Of a stretch of 64,000 nucleotides of DNA, positions 24,107 through 32,483 are shown piece by piece (within the stretch, counting starts at the first letter, position 1; each line of letters starts with the position of its first letter). The notes beneath the pieces were generated by a model. That model saw only the letters and a program-made list of their open reading frames with translations, made no database searches and was not told the origin of the DNA. Source of the DNA: Brevibacillus sp042683565. Its GTDB lineage: Bacteria > Bacillota > Bacilli > Brevibacillales > Brevibacillaceae. A program made the position numbers and the translations under genes. Location: positions 1 to 64,000 of the forward strand of contig NZ_JBHUJW010000043.1 of assembly GCF_042683565.1 (NCBI RefSeq). The letters run 5' to 3'.

Positions 24107-24405
24107 ATCCCACACCTCCATCGGGAATGTATTCCATTAAAGGTTGTATAATCCTCCTGAAAATATAATATTGGGCTTCATCCCCATATCAGGTGTATTC
24201 CCTAGAGGTCACGGCACGATTGAAGCCACGTCTTTACCAAACTAAAAACCCTGATAGTGGTCGGGGCTTTGTGGAGGGAGATGCGGATGAATACATGAGT
24301 AACCGAAAGTATGGATAGGTGATACTGCCACTATATGATCCGGTGTTTTAGCAGACCGGGACTCCTTTTACCATAAGGGGTTCCGGTCAAAAATTTATTA
24401 TCACT
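24107..24405. other. Noncoding region with several nested hairpins
   Basis: No gene is visible. Complementary pairs include GGCTTCA (24174-24180) with TGAAGCC (24221-24227), CCCCATATCAGG (24182-24193) with the near-complement at 24249-24265, AGTAT with ATACT (24308-24326), CCGGT with ACCGG (24340-24359), and an overlapping GGACTCCTT/AAGGGGTTCC hairpin (24359-24384). The series suggests an untranslated structured RNA or the decayed remains of an element. No known riboswitch class was recognised. Confidence 0.4.
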
Positions 24406-24469
24406 TGAATACCCCAACCTGTCTGCCTCTATTCGACGCAAGACGATTTTGAAAGATAAAAAAACAGTC

Positions 24470-24518
24470 TGTTATAAAACAGTTTGTTATTGTATAATAA
24501 ACAAAATGTTATATAACA
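24470..24518 (+). promoter_or_regulatory. acsA promoter flanked by TGTTATA palindromes
   Basis: TATAAT at 24493-24498 lies between CTGTTATAAAACAG (near 24469-24482) and the perfect palindrome TGTTATATAACA (24507-24518). The two sites share CTGTTATANAACA, so a dimeric repressor probably covers the promoter. The -35 is poor. Confidence 0.45.
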
Positions 24519-24558
24519 GATCAAAACTCGCACTTGCGTGTATCCAGGGGTGGAAAAA

Positions 24559-26274
24559 GTGGGAACAGACCAAATTTTGATGCTGGATGACAGGGCAAAT
24601 CTCCAAAACTATGACGAAGCAGTTCAAACGATGGATTGGAACAAAATCGAACAGCAATTTACCTGGTCGCAAACCGGCAACGTGAACATCGTGTACGAAG
24701 CGATCGACCGGCATGTCGCGGAAGGCAAGGGCAGTCGGGTCGCGCTGCATTACACGGATGGCTCCAGAGAGGAGAGCTACACCTTTGCGGAAATGATGCA
24801 GCTCAGCTCGCGTTTCGCGAACGGCTTGCGCAAGCTGGGTGTGAACAAAGGAGACCGGGTCTTTCTTTTCATGCCGCGCAGCCCCGAGCTGTATATCGCG
24901 TTGCTTGGTATTTTGCGCATCGGGGCCATTGCCGGTCCGTTGTTTGAAGCATTTATGGAGGAAGCGGTGAAGGATCGCCTGGAAGACAGCGGTGCCAAGG
25001 TTGTCGTCACGACGGCTGCGCTGGCAACTCGCATCCGGACAAAGGAGTTGCCGCAGTTGCAGCATGTAATTGTCGCCGATGCGGCGGAGCCAGCCGAGGC
25101 GAACCAGATTCCGTACAAGCTCCTGATGAAAAACGCCAGCGATGCGTACACGATCGAATGGGTGGATCGCGAAGACGGCATGATTTTGAACTACACGTCC
25201 GGTTCAACAGGCAAACCGAAAGGCGTCCTGCACGTACACGACGCGATGATTCACCAGAAGCTGGCCGGACAATGGGTGTACGACCTGCGGGAAGACGATG
25301 TGTACTGGTGCACGGCTGACCCCGGATGGGTTACGGGTACATCGGCTGGCGTGCTCTCACCGTGGCTGAATGGTGTCACCTGTGTGATCCGGGGCGGGCG
25401 CTTCGACGCACATGAATGGTATGCTACGCTGGAAAAGTACGGCGTAACGGTCTGGTTCAGCGCCCCGACCGCGTTTCGGATGCTGATGGCAAAAGGCGAG
25501 CGGCAGCCGCTGCAGAAGTATCGTCTGTCCAGACTGCGCCATGTGCTGTCCGCCGGAGAACCGCTGAACCCGGAGGTCATCCGCTGGGGGCTGGAGGTGC
25601 TTCAGTTGCGCATCCACGACAACTGGTGGATGACCGAGACCGGCTCGTCGATCTGCGCGAACTTCCGCTGTAATCCGCTGCGGCCAGGCTCCATGGGCAA
25701 GCCGCTGCCCGGCATCACGATGGCAATCGTGGACGATGAAGGAAACGAACTGCCTCCGAACCGGCTGGGGAATCTGGCGATCAAGCCGAAGTGGCCGGCG
25801 ATGATGCGCACGATCTGGAACCATCTGGAAAAATACGAGAAATACTTCCTGAACGGCTGGTTCATGACCGGCGACTCCGCTTACAAGGATGCGGACGGCT
25901 ACTTCTGGTTTGAAGGGCGCGTGGACGACGTCATTAATACGTCCGGGGAGCGGGTAGGCCCGTTTGAGGTGGAAAGCAAGCTGGTCGAGCATCCAGCTAT
26001 TGCCGAGGCGGGTGTCATCGGCGTTCCTGATCCGCTGCGCGGTGAGGTGATCAAGGCGTTTATTTCGCTTCGCCAAGGGTACGAAGAAAGCGATGCGCTG
26101 AAGGAAGAGATCAAGCAGTTCGTGAAGACACGCCTGGCCGCGCATGCAGCGCCGCGCTTGATCGAAGTGAGACAGACGCTGCCCAAAACCAACTCCGGCA
26201 AAATCATGCGCCGCGTGTTAAAGGCTTGGGAGCTCGGGCTGCCGACGGGAGATTTGTCTACGATGGAGAATTGA
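24559..26274 (+). CDS. acsA: Acetyl-CoA synthetase-like AMP-forming ligase (AcsA group)
   Basis: The 571-residue acyl-adenylate-forming enzyme has the AMP-binding P-loop YTSGSTGKPKG, the TGDSAYKDADGYFWFEGR region and the C-terminal lysine loop LPKTNSGKIMRR, which carries the catalytic and acetylation-target Lys. It makes acyl-CoA from acetate or a related acid, ATP and CoA. The GTG at 24559 (GGGGTGG ahead) gives the same N-terminal length as Bacillus AcsA (LQNYDEAVQTMDW alignment). The two in-frame GTG codons upstream lack ribosome sites. Its leader carries palindromes, so a dedicated repressor is likely. A medium-chain or propionate preference cannot be excluded. Confidence 0.8.
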   Translation: MGTDQILMLDDRANLQNYDEAVQTMDWNKIEQQFTWSQTGNVNIVYEAIDRHVAEGKGSRVALHYTDGSREESYTFAEMMQLSSRFANGLRKLGVNKGDRVFLFMPRSPELYIALLGILRIGAIAGPLFEAFMEEAVKDRLEDSGAKVVVTTAALATRIRTKELPQLQHVIVADAAEPAEANQIPYKLLMKNASDAYTIEWVDREDGMILNYTSGSTGKPKGVLHVHDAMIHQKLAGQWVYDLREDDVYWCTADPGWVTGTSAGVLSPWLNGVTCVIRGGRFDAHEWYATLEKYGVTVWFSAPTAFRMLMAKGERQPLQKYRLSRLRHVLSAGEPLNPEVIRWGLEVLQLRIHDNWWMTETGSSICANFRCNPLRPGSMGKPLPGITMAIVDDEGNELPPNRLGNLAIKPKWPAMMRTIWNHLEKYEKYFLNGWFMTGDSAYKDADGYFWFEGRVDDVINTSGERVGPFEVESKLVEHPAIAEAGVIGVPDPLRGEVIKAFISLRQGYEESDALKEEIKQFVKTRLAAHAAPRLIEVRQTLPKTNSGKIMRRVLKAWELGLPTGDLSTMEN

Positions 26275-26311
26275 GCAGCAGGATAGATTCCAAGGATGTC
26301 GGCTCTTATGG

Positions 26312-26317
26312 TATAAT
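26312..26317 (+). promoter_or_regulatory. -10 box of ppaC
   Basis: TATAAT preceded by TGG (extended -10) lies 34 bases ahead of the ppaC start. Confidence 0.5.
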
Positions 26318-26350
26318 CTTGATGCCATAACAAGACGAAGGAGTACGATC

Positions 26351-27283
26351 ATGGAAAAAAAACTCATTTTCGGTCATAAAAATCCGGACACCGATTCCAT
26401 TTGTTCGGCACTGGTTTACGCAGATTTGAAAACAAAGCTGGGCGCAAACGTAGAGCCGGTTCGCCTCGGCGCCGTCAGCAACGAAACGCAATTCGTGCTG
26501 GACTACTTCAAGGTAGCAGCTCCTCGTCAGGTAGAGACGGTAGCGAATGAAGTAAGCGAAGTCATTCTCGTCGACCACAACGAGCGTCAGCAAAGTGCGA
26601 GCGATATCGAACAAGTGCAAGTGGTGGAAGTGATCGACCACCATCGCATCGCCAACTTTGAGACGAGCAATCCGCTCTACTTCCGCGCAGAGCCGGTCGG
26701 CTGCACGACGACCATCCTGAAAAAAATGTACAAGGAAAACGGTGTGGAGATTCCGAAAGACATCGCGGGCTTGATGCTGTCTGCCATCATCTCCGACACG
26801 CTGTTGCTGAAATCCCCGACCTGCACGGAGCAAGACGTGAAGGCTGCGCATGAGCTGGCGGAAATCGCAGGCGTGAATCTGGAGCAATACGGCCTGGAAA
26901 TGCTGAAAGCAGGCGCAGACCTGAGCGACAAGTCCATCGCCCAGCTGCTCTCTCTGGATGCGAAAGAATTCCAGATGGGCAGCGCCAAAGTAGAAATCGC
27001 TCAAGTGAATGCCGTAGACGTCAACGACGTGCTCGGTCGTCAAGCCGAGCTGGAAGCGGCCGTTTCCAAAATCGTGGCGGACAAAGGTCTCGATCTGTTC
27101 GTCTTCGTCGTGACCGACATCCTGAACAACGACTCCGTAGCTGTCGCCATCGGTAACGCGACGCACGCTGTAGAAAAAGCGTACAATGTAACGCTGGTGG
27201 ACAACAAAGCGGTCCTCAAAGGCGTCGTTTCCCGCAAAAAACAAATCGTACCTGTACTGACGGACACCTTCGCGAGCCTGTAA
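26351..27283 (+). CDS. ppaC: Manganese-dependent inorganic pyrophosphatase
   Basis: The 310-residue protein has the DHH-family layout. GHKNPDTDSI supplies the N-terminal metal ligands, VDHNE and VIDHHR are the DHH motifs, and the C-terminal SRKKQIVP block binds the phosphate. It hydrolyses cytoplasmic pyrophosphate with Mn. Length equals that of the Bacillus enzyme. GAAGGAG precedes the ATG, an extended -10 lies upstream and a strong terminator follows, so it is a single-gene unit. Confidence 0.93.
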   Translation: MEKKLIFGHKNPDTDSICSALVYADLKTKLGANVEPVRLGAVSNETQFVLDYFKVAAPRQVETVANEVSEVILVDHNERQQSASDIEQVQVVEVIDHHRIANFETSNPLYFRAEPVGCTTTILKKMYKENGVEIPKDIAGLMLSAIISDTLLLKSPTCTEQDVKAAHELAEIAGVNLEQYGLEMLKAGADLSDKSIAQLLSLDAKEFQMGSAKVEIAQVNAVDVNDVLGRQAELEAAVSKIVADKGLDLFVFVVTDILNNDSVAVAIGNATHAVEKAYNVTLVDNKAVLKGVVSRKKQIVPVLTDTFASL

Positions 27284-27306
27284 GGGCGGGAAGGTTCCCT
27301 TTCGAG

Positions 27307-27340
27307 AAAACTGCCGCGCAGAACGTGCCGGCAGTTTTTT
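27307..27340 (+). terminator. ppaC terminator
   Basis: AAAACTGCCG pairs with CGGCAGTTTT around a 12-base loop, followed by T residues. Confidence 0.8.
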
Positions 27341-27376
27341 GCTTGCGGGACGAATCTCTCGCCAGCGGAAAACGCA

Positions 27377-27407
27377 TTGACATTAACGGTCCGTAAATGT
27401 GTACGAT
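27377..27407 (+). promoter_or_regulatory. MerR-type promoter with 19-bp spacer
   Basis: TTGACA at 27377-27382 and TACGAT at 27402-27407 are separated by 19 bases that contain the inverted repeat ACGG-T-CCGT. Long spacers with a central palindrome are the hallmark of promoters remodelled by MerR-family activators, so the regulator gene that follows is probably autoregulated. Confidence 0.7.
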
Positions 27408-27429
27408 GAATTCGTCAGGAGGGATGGCC

Positions 27430-28191
27430 ATGGAATATACGGTGCAAAAGCTGGGGCTCCTGGCGGGTGTCAGCACCCGGACGCTCCGCTACTACGATGA
27501 GATCGGGATTCTCAAACCCGCGAGAATCAATTCGTCCGGGTATCGTATCTACGGACAGCCAGAGGTCGATCGCTTGCAGCAAATTCTTTTTTACCGAGAA
27601 CTGGGGGTGAGCCTGGAAGAGATCAAGGAGATTATTTCCTCGCCGACCTTTGATGCCGACCAGGCGCTGCGGGAGCACCGGGCGAAGCTCCTGGCAAAAC
27701 GGGCGCAGTTGGACGCGCTGATTGCGAACGTCGAACGGACACTGGCGCAGAGAGAGGGGAAAGAGACGATGAGCGACAAACAAAAGTTTGAGGGTTTCAA
27801 GCAAGAGTTGATCGATGAGAACGAAAAGCAGTACGGCGAGGAGATTCGCGCCAAATACGGAGACGAACGAGTCGGCAGGTCGAACGAAAAGTTCAAGGGC
27901 ATGACAGAGGAGGAGTATGCGCGGGTCAAAGAGCTGGAGCAGGCAATCCACGAGACGTTGGCAAAAGCCTTTGCCACGAAAGATCCGGCAGGCGAGCTGG
28001 CGCAGAAGGCTGTACAGCTGCATCGCGAGTGGCTCTGCTTTTTTTGGCCCGAGTACAGTAAAGAAGCGCACATGGGGCTTGCGCAAATGTACGTGGATGA
28101 CCCGCGGTTCACGGCATACTACGACAAGGATCAACCGGGAGTGGCTGCGTTCTTGAAGGAGGCGGTCGCCTATTGTGCAGGGAAGGAGTGA
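27430..28191 (+). CDS. MerR-family activator with TipAS drug-sensing domain (Mta/TipA type)
   Basis: The ATG at 27430 has AGGAGG seven bases ahead. Residues 1-75 are the MerR winged helix (VQKLGLLAGVSTRTLRYYDE, GYRIYG). About 80-115 are the coiled-coil dimer helix. About 120-253 are a TipAS-like domain ending in FTAYYDKDQPGVAAFLKEA. Members bind lipophilic or thiopeptide drugs and turn on exporters. The 253-residue length is normal. No efflux gene is adjacent, so the target may be its own gene only or lie elsewhere. A bidirectional terminator separates it from the convergent LysR gene. Confidence 0.85.
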   Translation: MEYTVQKLGLLAGVSTRTLRYYDEIGILKPARINSSGYRIYGQPEVDRLQQILFYRELGVSLEEIKEIISSPTFDADQALREHRAKLLAKRAQLDALIANVERTLAQREGKETMSDKQKFEGFKQELIDENEKQYGEEIRAKYGDERVGRSNEKFKGMTEEEYARVKELEQAIHETLAKAFATKDPAGELAQKAVQLHREWLCFFWPEYSKEAHMGLAQMYVDDPRFTAYYDKDQPGVAAFLKEAVAYCAGKE

Positions 28192-28192
28192 G

Positions 28193-28229
28193 AAAGAGGC
28201 TGCTATCTGTCGGAGATAGCGGCCTCTTT
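28193..28229. terminator. Bidirectional terminator
   Basis: AAAGAGGC pairs with GCCTCTTT, with an inner CTATCT/AGATAG stem. It lies between convergent genes and overlaps the last codons of the minus-strand LysR gene. Confidence 0.75.
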
Positions 28230-29102
28230 CTGATCCAGACAACTGCGTAGGAATTCGATAGCCGCTTTCAGTTGCGGCGCGTTTCGATTTTTGACGAGAT
28301 AGGCCAGATACAAATCATTCTGGACTTGACCGGCTGTCTGAATGATTTTGATCTTGCCTGCCTGCAAGGAATCTGCCAGCATGTACGTTGGCAGGAGGCT
28401 GATGCCGGCGCCGTGCTCGATGGCTCGTAGTATCGCGTGTAAATCCGGGAGCACGTGGACGGCCTGCAAGAGCGGGCGCTTCCGAAAGTATTCCCGCCAG
28501 TAGCGGCGAATGATCGGCAGTTCCAGTCCATAGCTGAGCCAAGGCTGGGCGGACAGCCAGGATTCGCTGTCCTGGAGATCGTCCGGATTGGGCTGGGGAA
28601 AATCGCGGGGAGCCACAATGACAAAGTCCTCCTGCATATAAGGAAGATATTCGACGCCGGGAGCAGACAGCCTTTGCGAAGTGATGATCGCGTCTACCTT
28701 CTCTTCCAGAAGGGTGTCGAGCAGGGCGGAAGTGATACCGAAATGGGCGATGACCCGCAGAGGAAAGTCCGCCAGATGCGGGGCGATCCTTTCGCGGAAT
28801 AGCTCGTGGGCAGACCCGATTTTGATGACAGGCAGGGAAGAGGAGGAGCTGGTTTTGAGGTTGAGCGTCGTCTCTTCCAGCCCTTCGATCAGGGGAGCGA
28901 CGCGGGTATACAGTTCCTTTCCACGCTCGGTTGGGACCATTTTCCGCGGGGTTCTCGTAAATAACGGTTCTCCGACTTCTGCTTCCAGAGCGGCGAGGTG
29001 CTGACTCATGGCGGGTTGGGTCATCATCCGCGATTTGGCTGCTTCTGATACAGAGCCGTGCTTGTAAATGCTGATGAAGCTTCGGTACCATTCAAAATCC
29101 AT
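28203..29102 (-). CDS. LysR-family transcriptional regulator
   Basis: The ATG at 29102 has AAAGGAG nine bases ahead, and the longer reading upstream has no ribosome site. Residues 1-65 are the LysR winged helix (FISIYKHGSVSEAAKSRMMT, QPAMSQHLAALE). About 90-295 are the periplasmic-binding-like effector domain. Length is 299 residues. Its promoter faces the DJ-1/PfpI gene on the same strand, 128 bases downstream of that gene's end. The likely target is the neighbouring DJ-1 or SDR gene, which is inferred from position. The effector is unknown. Confidence 0.85.
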   Translation of the reverse strand: MDFEWYRSFISIYKHGSVSEAAKSRMMTQPAMSQHLAALEAEVGEPLFTRTPRKMVPTERGKELYTRVAPLIEGLEETTLNLKTSSSSSLPVIKIGSAHELFRERIAPHLADFPLRVIAHFGITSALLDTLLEEKVDAIITSQRLSAPGVEYLPYMQEDFVIVAPRDFPQPNPDDLQDSESWLSAQPWLSYGLELPIIRRYWREYFRKRPLLQAVHVLPDLHAILRAIEHGAGISLLPTYMLADSLQAGKIKIIQTAGQVQNDLYLAYLVKNRNAPQLKAAIEFLRSCLDQKEAAISDR

Positions 29103-29157
29103 GCAACTCTTCTCCTTTCTGGCAAACGTCATGTTGCTCGACAGAAGCAGGGAAAGC

Positions 29158-29177
29158 CCCGTGCTTTTAGACACGGG
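29158..29177 (-). terminator. Stem-loop between the DJ-1 and LysR genes
   Basis: CCCGTG pairs with CACGGG around an eight-base loop, downstream of the minus-strand DJ-1 gene. There is a partial T run. Confidence 0.5.
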
Positions 29178-29230
29178 ACTTCTGCTATTGCTGATGTGCG
29201 CCCCGCAAGGTAAAAACAATGCGGCAACTG

Positions 29231-29902
29231 TTACAAACGCGCCGACCCAAGTTTTGCGATGACGGCTTTGGTCACGGCGACGGTCGATTGCGGATTTTGT
29301 CCGGTAATCAGGTTGCCGTCCACCTCGCAATGCTCGGCCCAGTTCGGTGCTGCCACAAAAATAGCCCCGAGGTCACGCAATTTGCTCTCCAGCAGGAAAG
29401 GAAGCGCAGGGGCAAGTCCGGTGTCGGCTTCTTCCCGGTCCGTAAAGGCATTGACACGCTTGCCGGCAACGAGAGGCTGGCCGTCGGACAACGTAGCGCC
29501 GACCAATCCGGCTGGCCCGTGGCAGACCGCCGCGACGATTTTGCCTGCCTCATAAAAGTCGCGCAGCAACTCTTGCAGCTTCTCGTTCACAGGAAGATCG
29601 TACATGGTGCCATGTCCGCCGGGCAAGAAAATCGCATCGTATTCGGCAGCGGAAACTTCCGACAGCTTTTGGGTGTTTTCCAGATGCCCTGCCGCATCCA
29701 ACATTTCTTTCGCTGTATGTTCATCCACACTGGCCGGATCAATCGGCCCACTCCCTCCAAGCGGACTTGCTACGGTCACTTCATATCCTTCAGCCGTGAA
29801 GGCCAGATAGGCTTCCGCGAATTCGGACAGCCAGATTCCCGTCTGTTTTCCTTCCGTAATGTCAGTATGATTGGTCACGACCATCAAGATTTTTTTCGTC
29901 AT
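29231..29902 (-). CDS. DJ-1/PfpI-family protein (Hsp31 or glyoxalase III-like)
   Basis: The 223-residue protein has the nucleophile elbow AAVCHGPAGL with its cysteine, an upstream PGGHGTMYDL block and a TDREEADTGL loop. This is the arrangement of YoaZ/Hsp31-like members that detoxify methylglyoxal or repair glycated groups. GAGGAGG precedes the ATG by eight bases. It lies beside a LysR regulator, a common pairing for aldehyde-stress genes. The precise activity (deglycase, glyoxalase, or chaperone) cannot be told from sequence. Confidence 0.8.
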   Translation of the reverse strand: MTKKILMVVTNHTDITEGKQTGIWLSEFAEAYLAFTAEGYEVTVASPLGGSGPIDPASVDEHTAKEMLDAAGHLENTQKLSEVSAAEYDAIFLPGGHGTMYDLPVNEKLQELLRDFYEAGKIVAAVCHGPAGLVGATLSDGQPLVAGKRVNAFTDREEADTGLAPALPFLLESKLRDLGAIFVAAPNWAEHCEVDGNLITGQNPQSTVAVTKAVIAKLGSARL

Positions 29903-30197
29903 TCCTTGTGCCTCCTCTGGTGATTTTGGTTGTCACAAGGGCTATTCTACGGTCGTGATACCTATAAAACAAATTATGTTTCTATCATATTGCCATAAAT
30001 AATATTATAGATATTCGCGTATGCAGTAAAGCCCTCGTTTTTCAAGAGAGCAGCCAGCAAAAGGGCATCCATAATGAATTCACCGACCTTGGTGCATCCC
30101 GGAGGTCCTGAAAATGATTTTTTTGAAAAAACAGGAAAATGACTGCGGAAAGTCTAAATAGATCAGGAAAACTACTGTTGTCAGAGGAGGAAAAACG
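29903..30197. other. Divergent promoter region between the DJ-1 and SDR genes
   Basis: The region is AT-rich near 29960-30015. An inverted repeat AAACA-AATTA-TGTTT sits at 29967-29981 and fits a small dimeric regulator site, possibly for the adjacent LysR protein. Nothing gene-like is seen in the rest. Confidence 0.4.
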
Positions 30198-30953
30198 ATG
30201 GCGAGACTCAAGGGAAATACCGCGGTGATTACCGGTGTCAGCCATAACAGAGGGATAGGAGCTGCCATTGCTCGCGCATTTGCTGCGGAAGGAGCGAATA
30301 TTTTTTTCACTCATTGGCAGGCAGAACCGGACTGGGGCTATCGCTTCCAAAAGGAAATAGAGGAATTTGGGGTACGCTGCGCAGGGATGGCCATCGACTT
30401 GTCCGACCGAGCGGCGCACGTCACTTTGCTCGATGCTGCTGCGGAACAAGTCAGTGATCCGACGATTCTCTTCAACAACGCGGCTCACTCGACGCGCGAC
30501 GGCTACGAGCTTTTGGATGCCGACACTTTGGACGCCCACTACGCCGTCAATGTGAGAGCCACTTGCCTGTTGAGCGTGGAATTTACTCGTCGCCTGAGGC
30601 AGGCCGGGCATCGCGGAGGCAGAATCATCAACCTTACTTCCGGTCAGGGACAAGGGCCGATGATCGGCGAATTGGCTTATGTGGCAAGCAAAGGAGCCAT
30701 CTCTGCCTTCACCTTGTCGCTGTCTGCCGAGGTCGCACCGCTGGGAATCACGGTAAATGCCATCAATCCGGGACCTACCGATACGGGCTGGATGTCACCC
30801 GAACTGAAAGAACAGCTGCTGTCGCAATTTTTGATGGGCCGCATGGGACAGCCGGAAGACGCCGCACGATTGGCAGTTTTTTTGGCCAGCGAGGAGGGCG
30901 GATGGATTACCGGACAGGTCATCAACTCGGAAGGCGGATTTTTGCGCAGGTAA
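30198..30953 (+). CDS. Short-chain dehydrogenase/reductase (FabG-like)
   Basis: The 251-residue classical SDR has the cofactor motif TGVSHNRGIG, the NNAA stretch, the catalytic Ser in NLTSGQ, YVASK with catalytic Tyr and Lys, and the NPGPTDTGWM loop. The Ser-His-Asn insertion in the cofactor motif is typical of the 3-oxoacyl-reductase-like group in Bacillus. AGAGGAGG precedes the ATG. It is an NAD(P)-dependent oxidoreductase with substrate unknown. It reads away from the DJ-1/LysR pair. Confidence 0.85.
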   Translation: MARLKGNTAVITGVSHNRGIGAAIARAFAAEGANIFFTHWQAEPDWGYRFQKEIEEFGVRCAGMAIDLSDRAAHVTLLDAAAEQVSDPTILFNNAAHSTRDGYELLDADTLDAHYAVNVRATCLLSVEFTRRLRQAGHRGGRIINLTSGQGQGPMIGELAYVASKGAISAFTLSLSAEVAPLGITVNAINPGPTDTGWMSPELKEQLLSQFLMGRMGQPEDAARLAVFLASEEGGWITGQVINSEGGFLRR

Positions 30954-31071
30954 GGATGATGAGCAGAGTCGCGGCGATGTGCGAACAGTCCCTTCCTGCC
31001 CAACTTGTGGTACAGTGGAAATATCCAGCGATGAAATGGACTTGTCCATATCCAAAAGGAGGCAGGAAGGC

Positions 31072-32019
31072 ATGCAGCAAAAAGATCCCCTTTTCCTGGG
31101 GCAACGGATTCATCTGATCGACGGCTTCGACATGGGCGTGCCAGAGCGGACAGGCACGTATGTCATAGAAGAAGCGGAACTGACCTTGATCGAGACGGGG
31201 CCGAGCCCCTCTGTGTCCCACATTCGCGCGGGTCTTGCCAGGCTGGGCTATACGCCCGAGCAAGTCAAGTACATCATCGTGACCCATATCCATCTGGACC
31301 ACGCTGGCGGCGCGGGCCTGTTTTTGCAAGAATGTCCCAATGCCACCGTCGTCGTCCATCCGAAGGGAGCGCGCCATCTCGTCGATCCGAGCCGTCTCAT
31401 TGCAGGGGCGCGCGCGGTGTACGGAGAGCAGTTTGACTCGTTCTTCGACCCGATCGTCCCCATACCGCAGGAGCGGCTGCTGACGCGGGCGGACGGGGAG
31501 ACGCTGCAGATTGGGCCGAATTGTGTGCTGGAGTTCCTCGATTCCCCGGGTCACGCCAAGCATCATTTCAGCATTTACGATCCGGTCAGCAACGGCATGT
31601 TCACCGGAGATACGGCAGGAGTCTACTATCCGCAGCTGTCCAGGGACGGGATTCACCTGTTCCTGCCGTCCACCTCGCCGAATCAGTTTGATCCGGATGA
31701 GACACTCGCTTCCATCGCGCGCTACCGCGAGCGGCGGCTGGATCGGATCTACTTTGGGCATTTCGGTATGACGGAGCGGGTAGAAGACGTCTTCCGCCAG
31801 ATCGCGGAGTGGCTGCCCGTGTTTGTACAGGAAGGACAAGCTGTTCTGGCGCAGGAGCTCGGCCATGAAGAGCTGGCGAACAGGCTGCTGCAAAAGGTCA
31901 CCGCTCATCTGAAGTCGCTTGGCGTGCCGGACGATCATGACGTGCATGCGATCCTCTCGCTCGATTTGTCTGTCTGCGCAATGGGCATCGTCGACTATTT
32001 GCAGAAAAAAGGCAAGTAA
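31072..32019 (+). CDS. Metallo-beta-lactamase-fold hydrolase
   Basis: The ATG at 31072 follows AAAAGGAGG, and the longer reading upstream carries non-protein-like sequence. The 315-residue product has the THIHLDHAGG zinc motif (HxHxDH), a later SPGHAKHH histidine, FTGDTAG with the bridging Asp, and YFGHFG near the end. It is the YtnP/lactonase-like or glyoxalase II-like class of hydrolases. A quorum-signal lactonase role is possible but not shown. It ends 130 bases ahead of the B12 riboswitch, so it is a separate transcript. Confidence 0.82.
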   Translation: MQQKDPLFLGQRIHLIDGFDMGVPERTGTYVIEEAELTLIETGPSPSVSHIRAGLARLGYTPEQVKYIIVTHIHLDHAGGAGLFLQECPNATVVVHPKGARHLVDPSRLIAGARAVYGEQFDSFFDPIVPIPQERLLTRADGETLQIGPNCVLEFLDSPGHAKHHFSIYDPVSNGMFTGDTAGVYYPQLSRDGIHLFLPSTSPNQFDPDETLASIARYRERRLDRIYFGHFGMTERVEDVFRQIAEWLPVFVQEGQAVLAQELGHEELANRLLQKVTAHLKSLGVPDDHDVHAILSLDLSVCAMGIVDYLQKKGK

Positions 32020-32150
32020 GCGCCGGAAAAGGCAGAACCAGGGCGAAGGGGCACGGGTGTTGAGGTGCGGCGCAGCCAAGTTTTCGGGTTCTTTTTTTTC
32101 TAAAGGAATGCTATCATGTTGGGGGGAGACAACCACATAGGAATAGCGTG

Positions 32151-32281
32151 AACAGGTGCCTCGTCCCGCATGTGCGGCCGGGGTGAAAAGGGAAGCCGGT
32201 GCGAGTCCGGCGCGGTCCCGCCACTGTAAATCGGGTGTTTGTGCCCATGAGCCAGGAGACCTGCCTGTTTGCTTGCGTGCC
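32151..32281 (+). ncRNA. Cobalamin riboswitch (B12 aptamer)
   Basis: Conserved B12-box elements are seen in order: AACAGGTGCC at the 5' side, GGGAAGCCGGTGCGAGTCCGG, CGCGGTCCCGCCACTGT, and the closing GCCAGGAGACCTGCC. It should shut the btuFCD-cobU operon down when adenosylcobalamin is plentiful. Confidence 0.95.
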
Positions 32282-32369
32282 AATGTTCCTTCGCGGAAAG
32301 GAGCGGCCGGATCGATTGTCTTGTGCAAATGGGCACTTGTCTGCCAGCCATTTGGGACCTGAAAAGCCG

Positions 32370-32405
32370 ACCCTTCGCTTCTCTTGCGGGAGCAAAGGGT
32401 TTTTT
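32370..32405 (+). terminator. Riboswitch-controlled terminator
   Basis: ACCCTT pairs with AAAGGGT, with an inner GCT/AGC stem, followed by TTTTT. It is about 90 bases past the B12 aptamer and 78 bases ahead of btuF, as expected for an expression platform. Confidence 0.75.
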
Positions 32406-32483
32406 GTTTGGCAAAAAAGCGGCGATCGCTTTCCCGTGCCGTCCTGTCCACCCGTACAGGAGATTAAGGAAGGAGTATCACCA

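Noticed and set aside
30922..32451. Minus-strand open frame of 509 residues opposite the metallo-beta-lactamase-fold gene and the riboswitch
   Set aside because: It is antisense to a clear hydrolase and crosses a B12 riboswitch. No family pattern is present.
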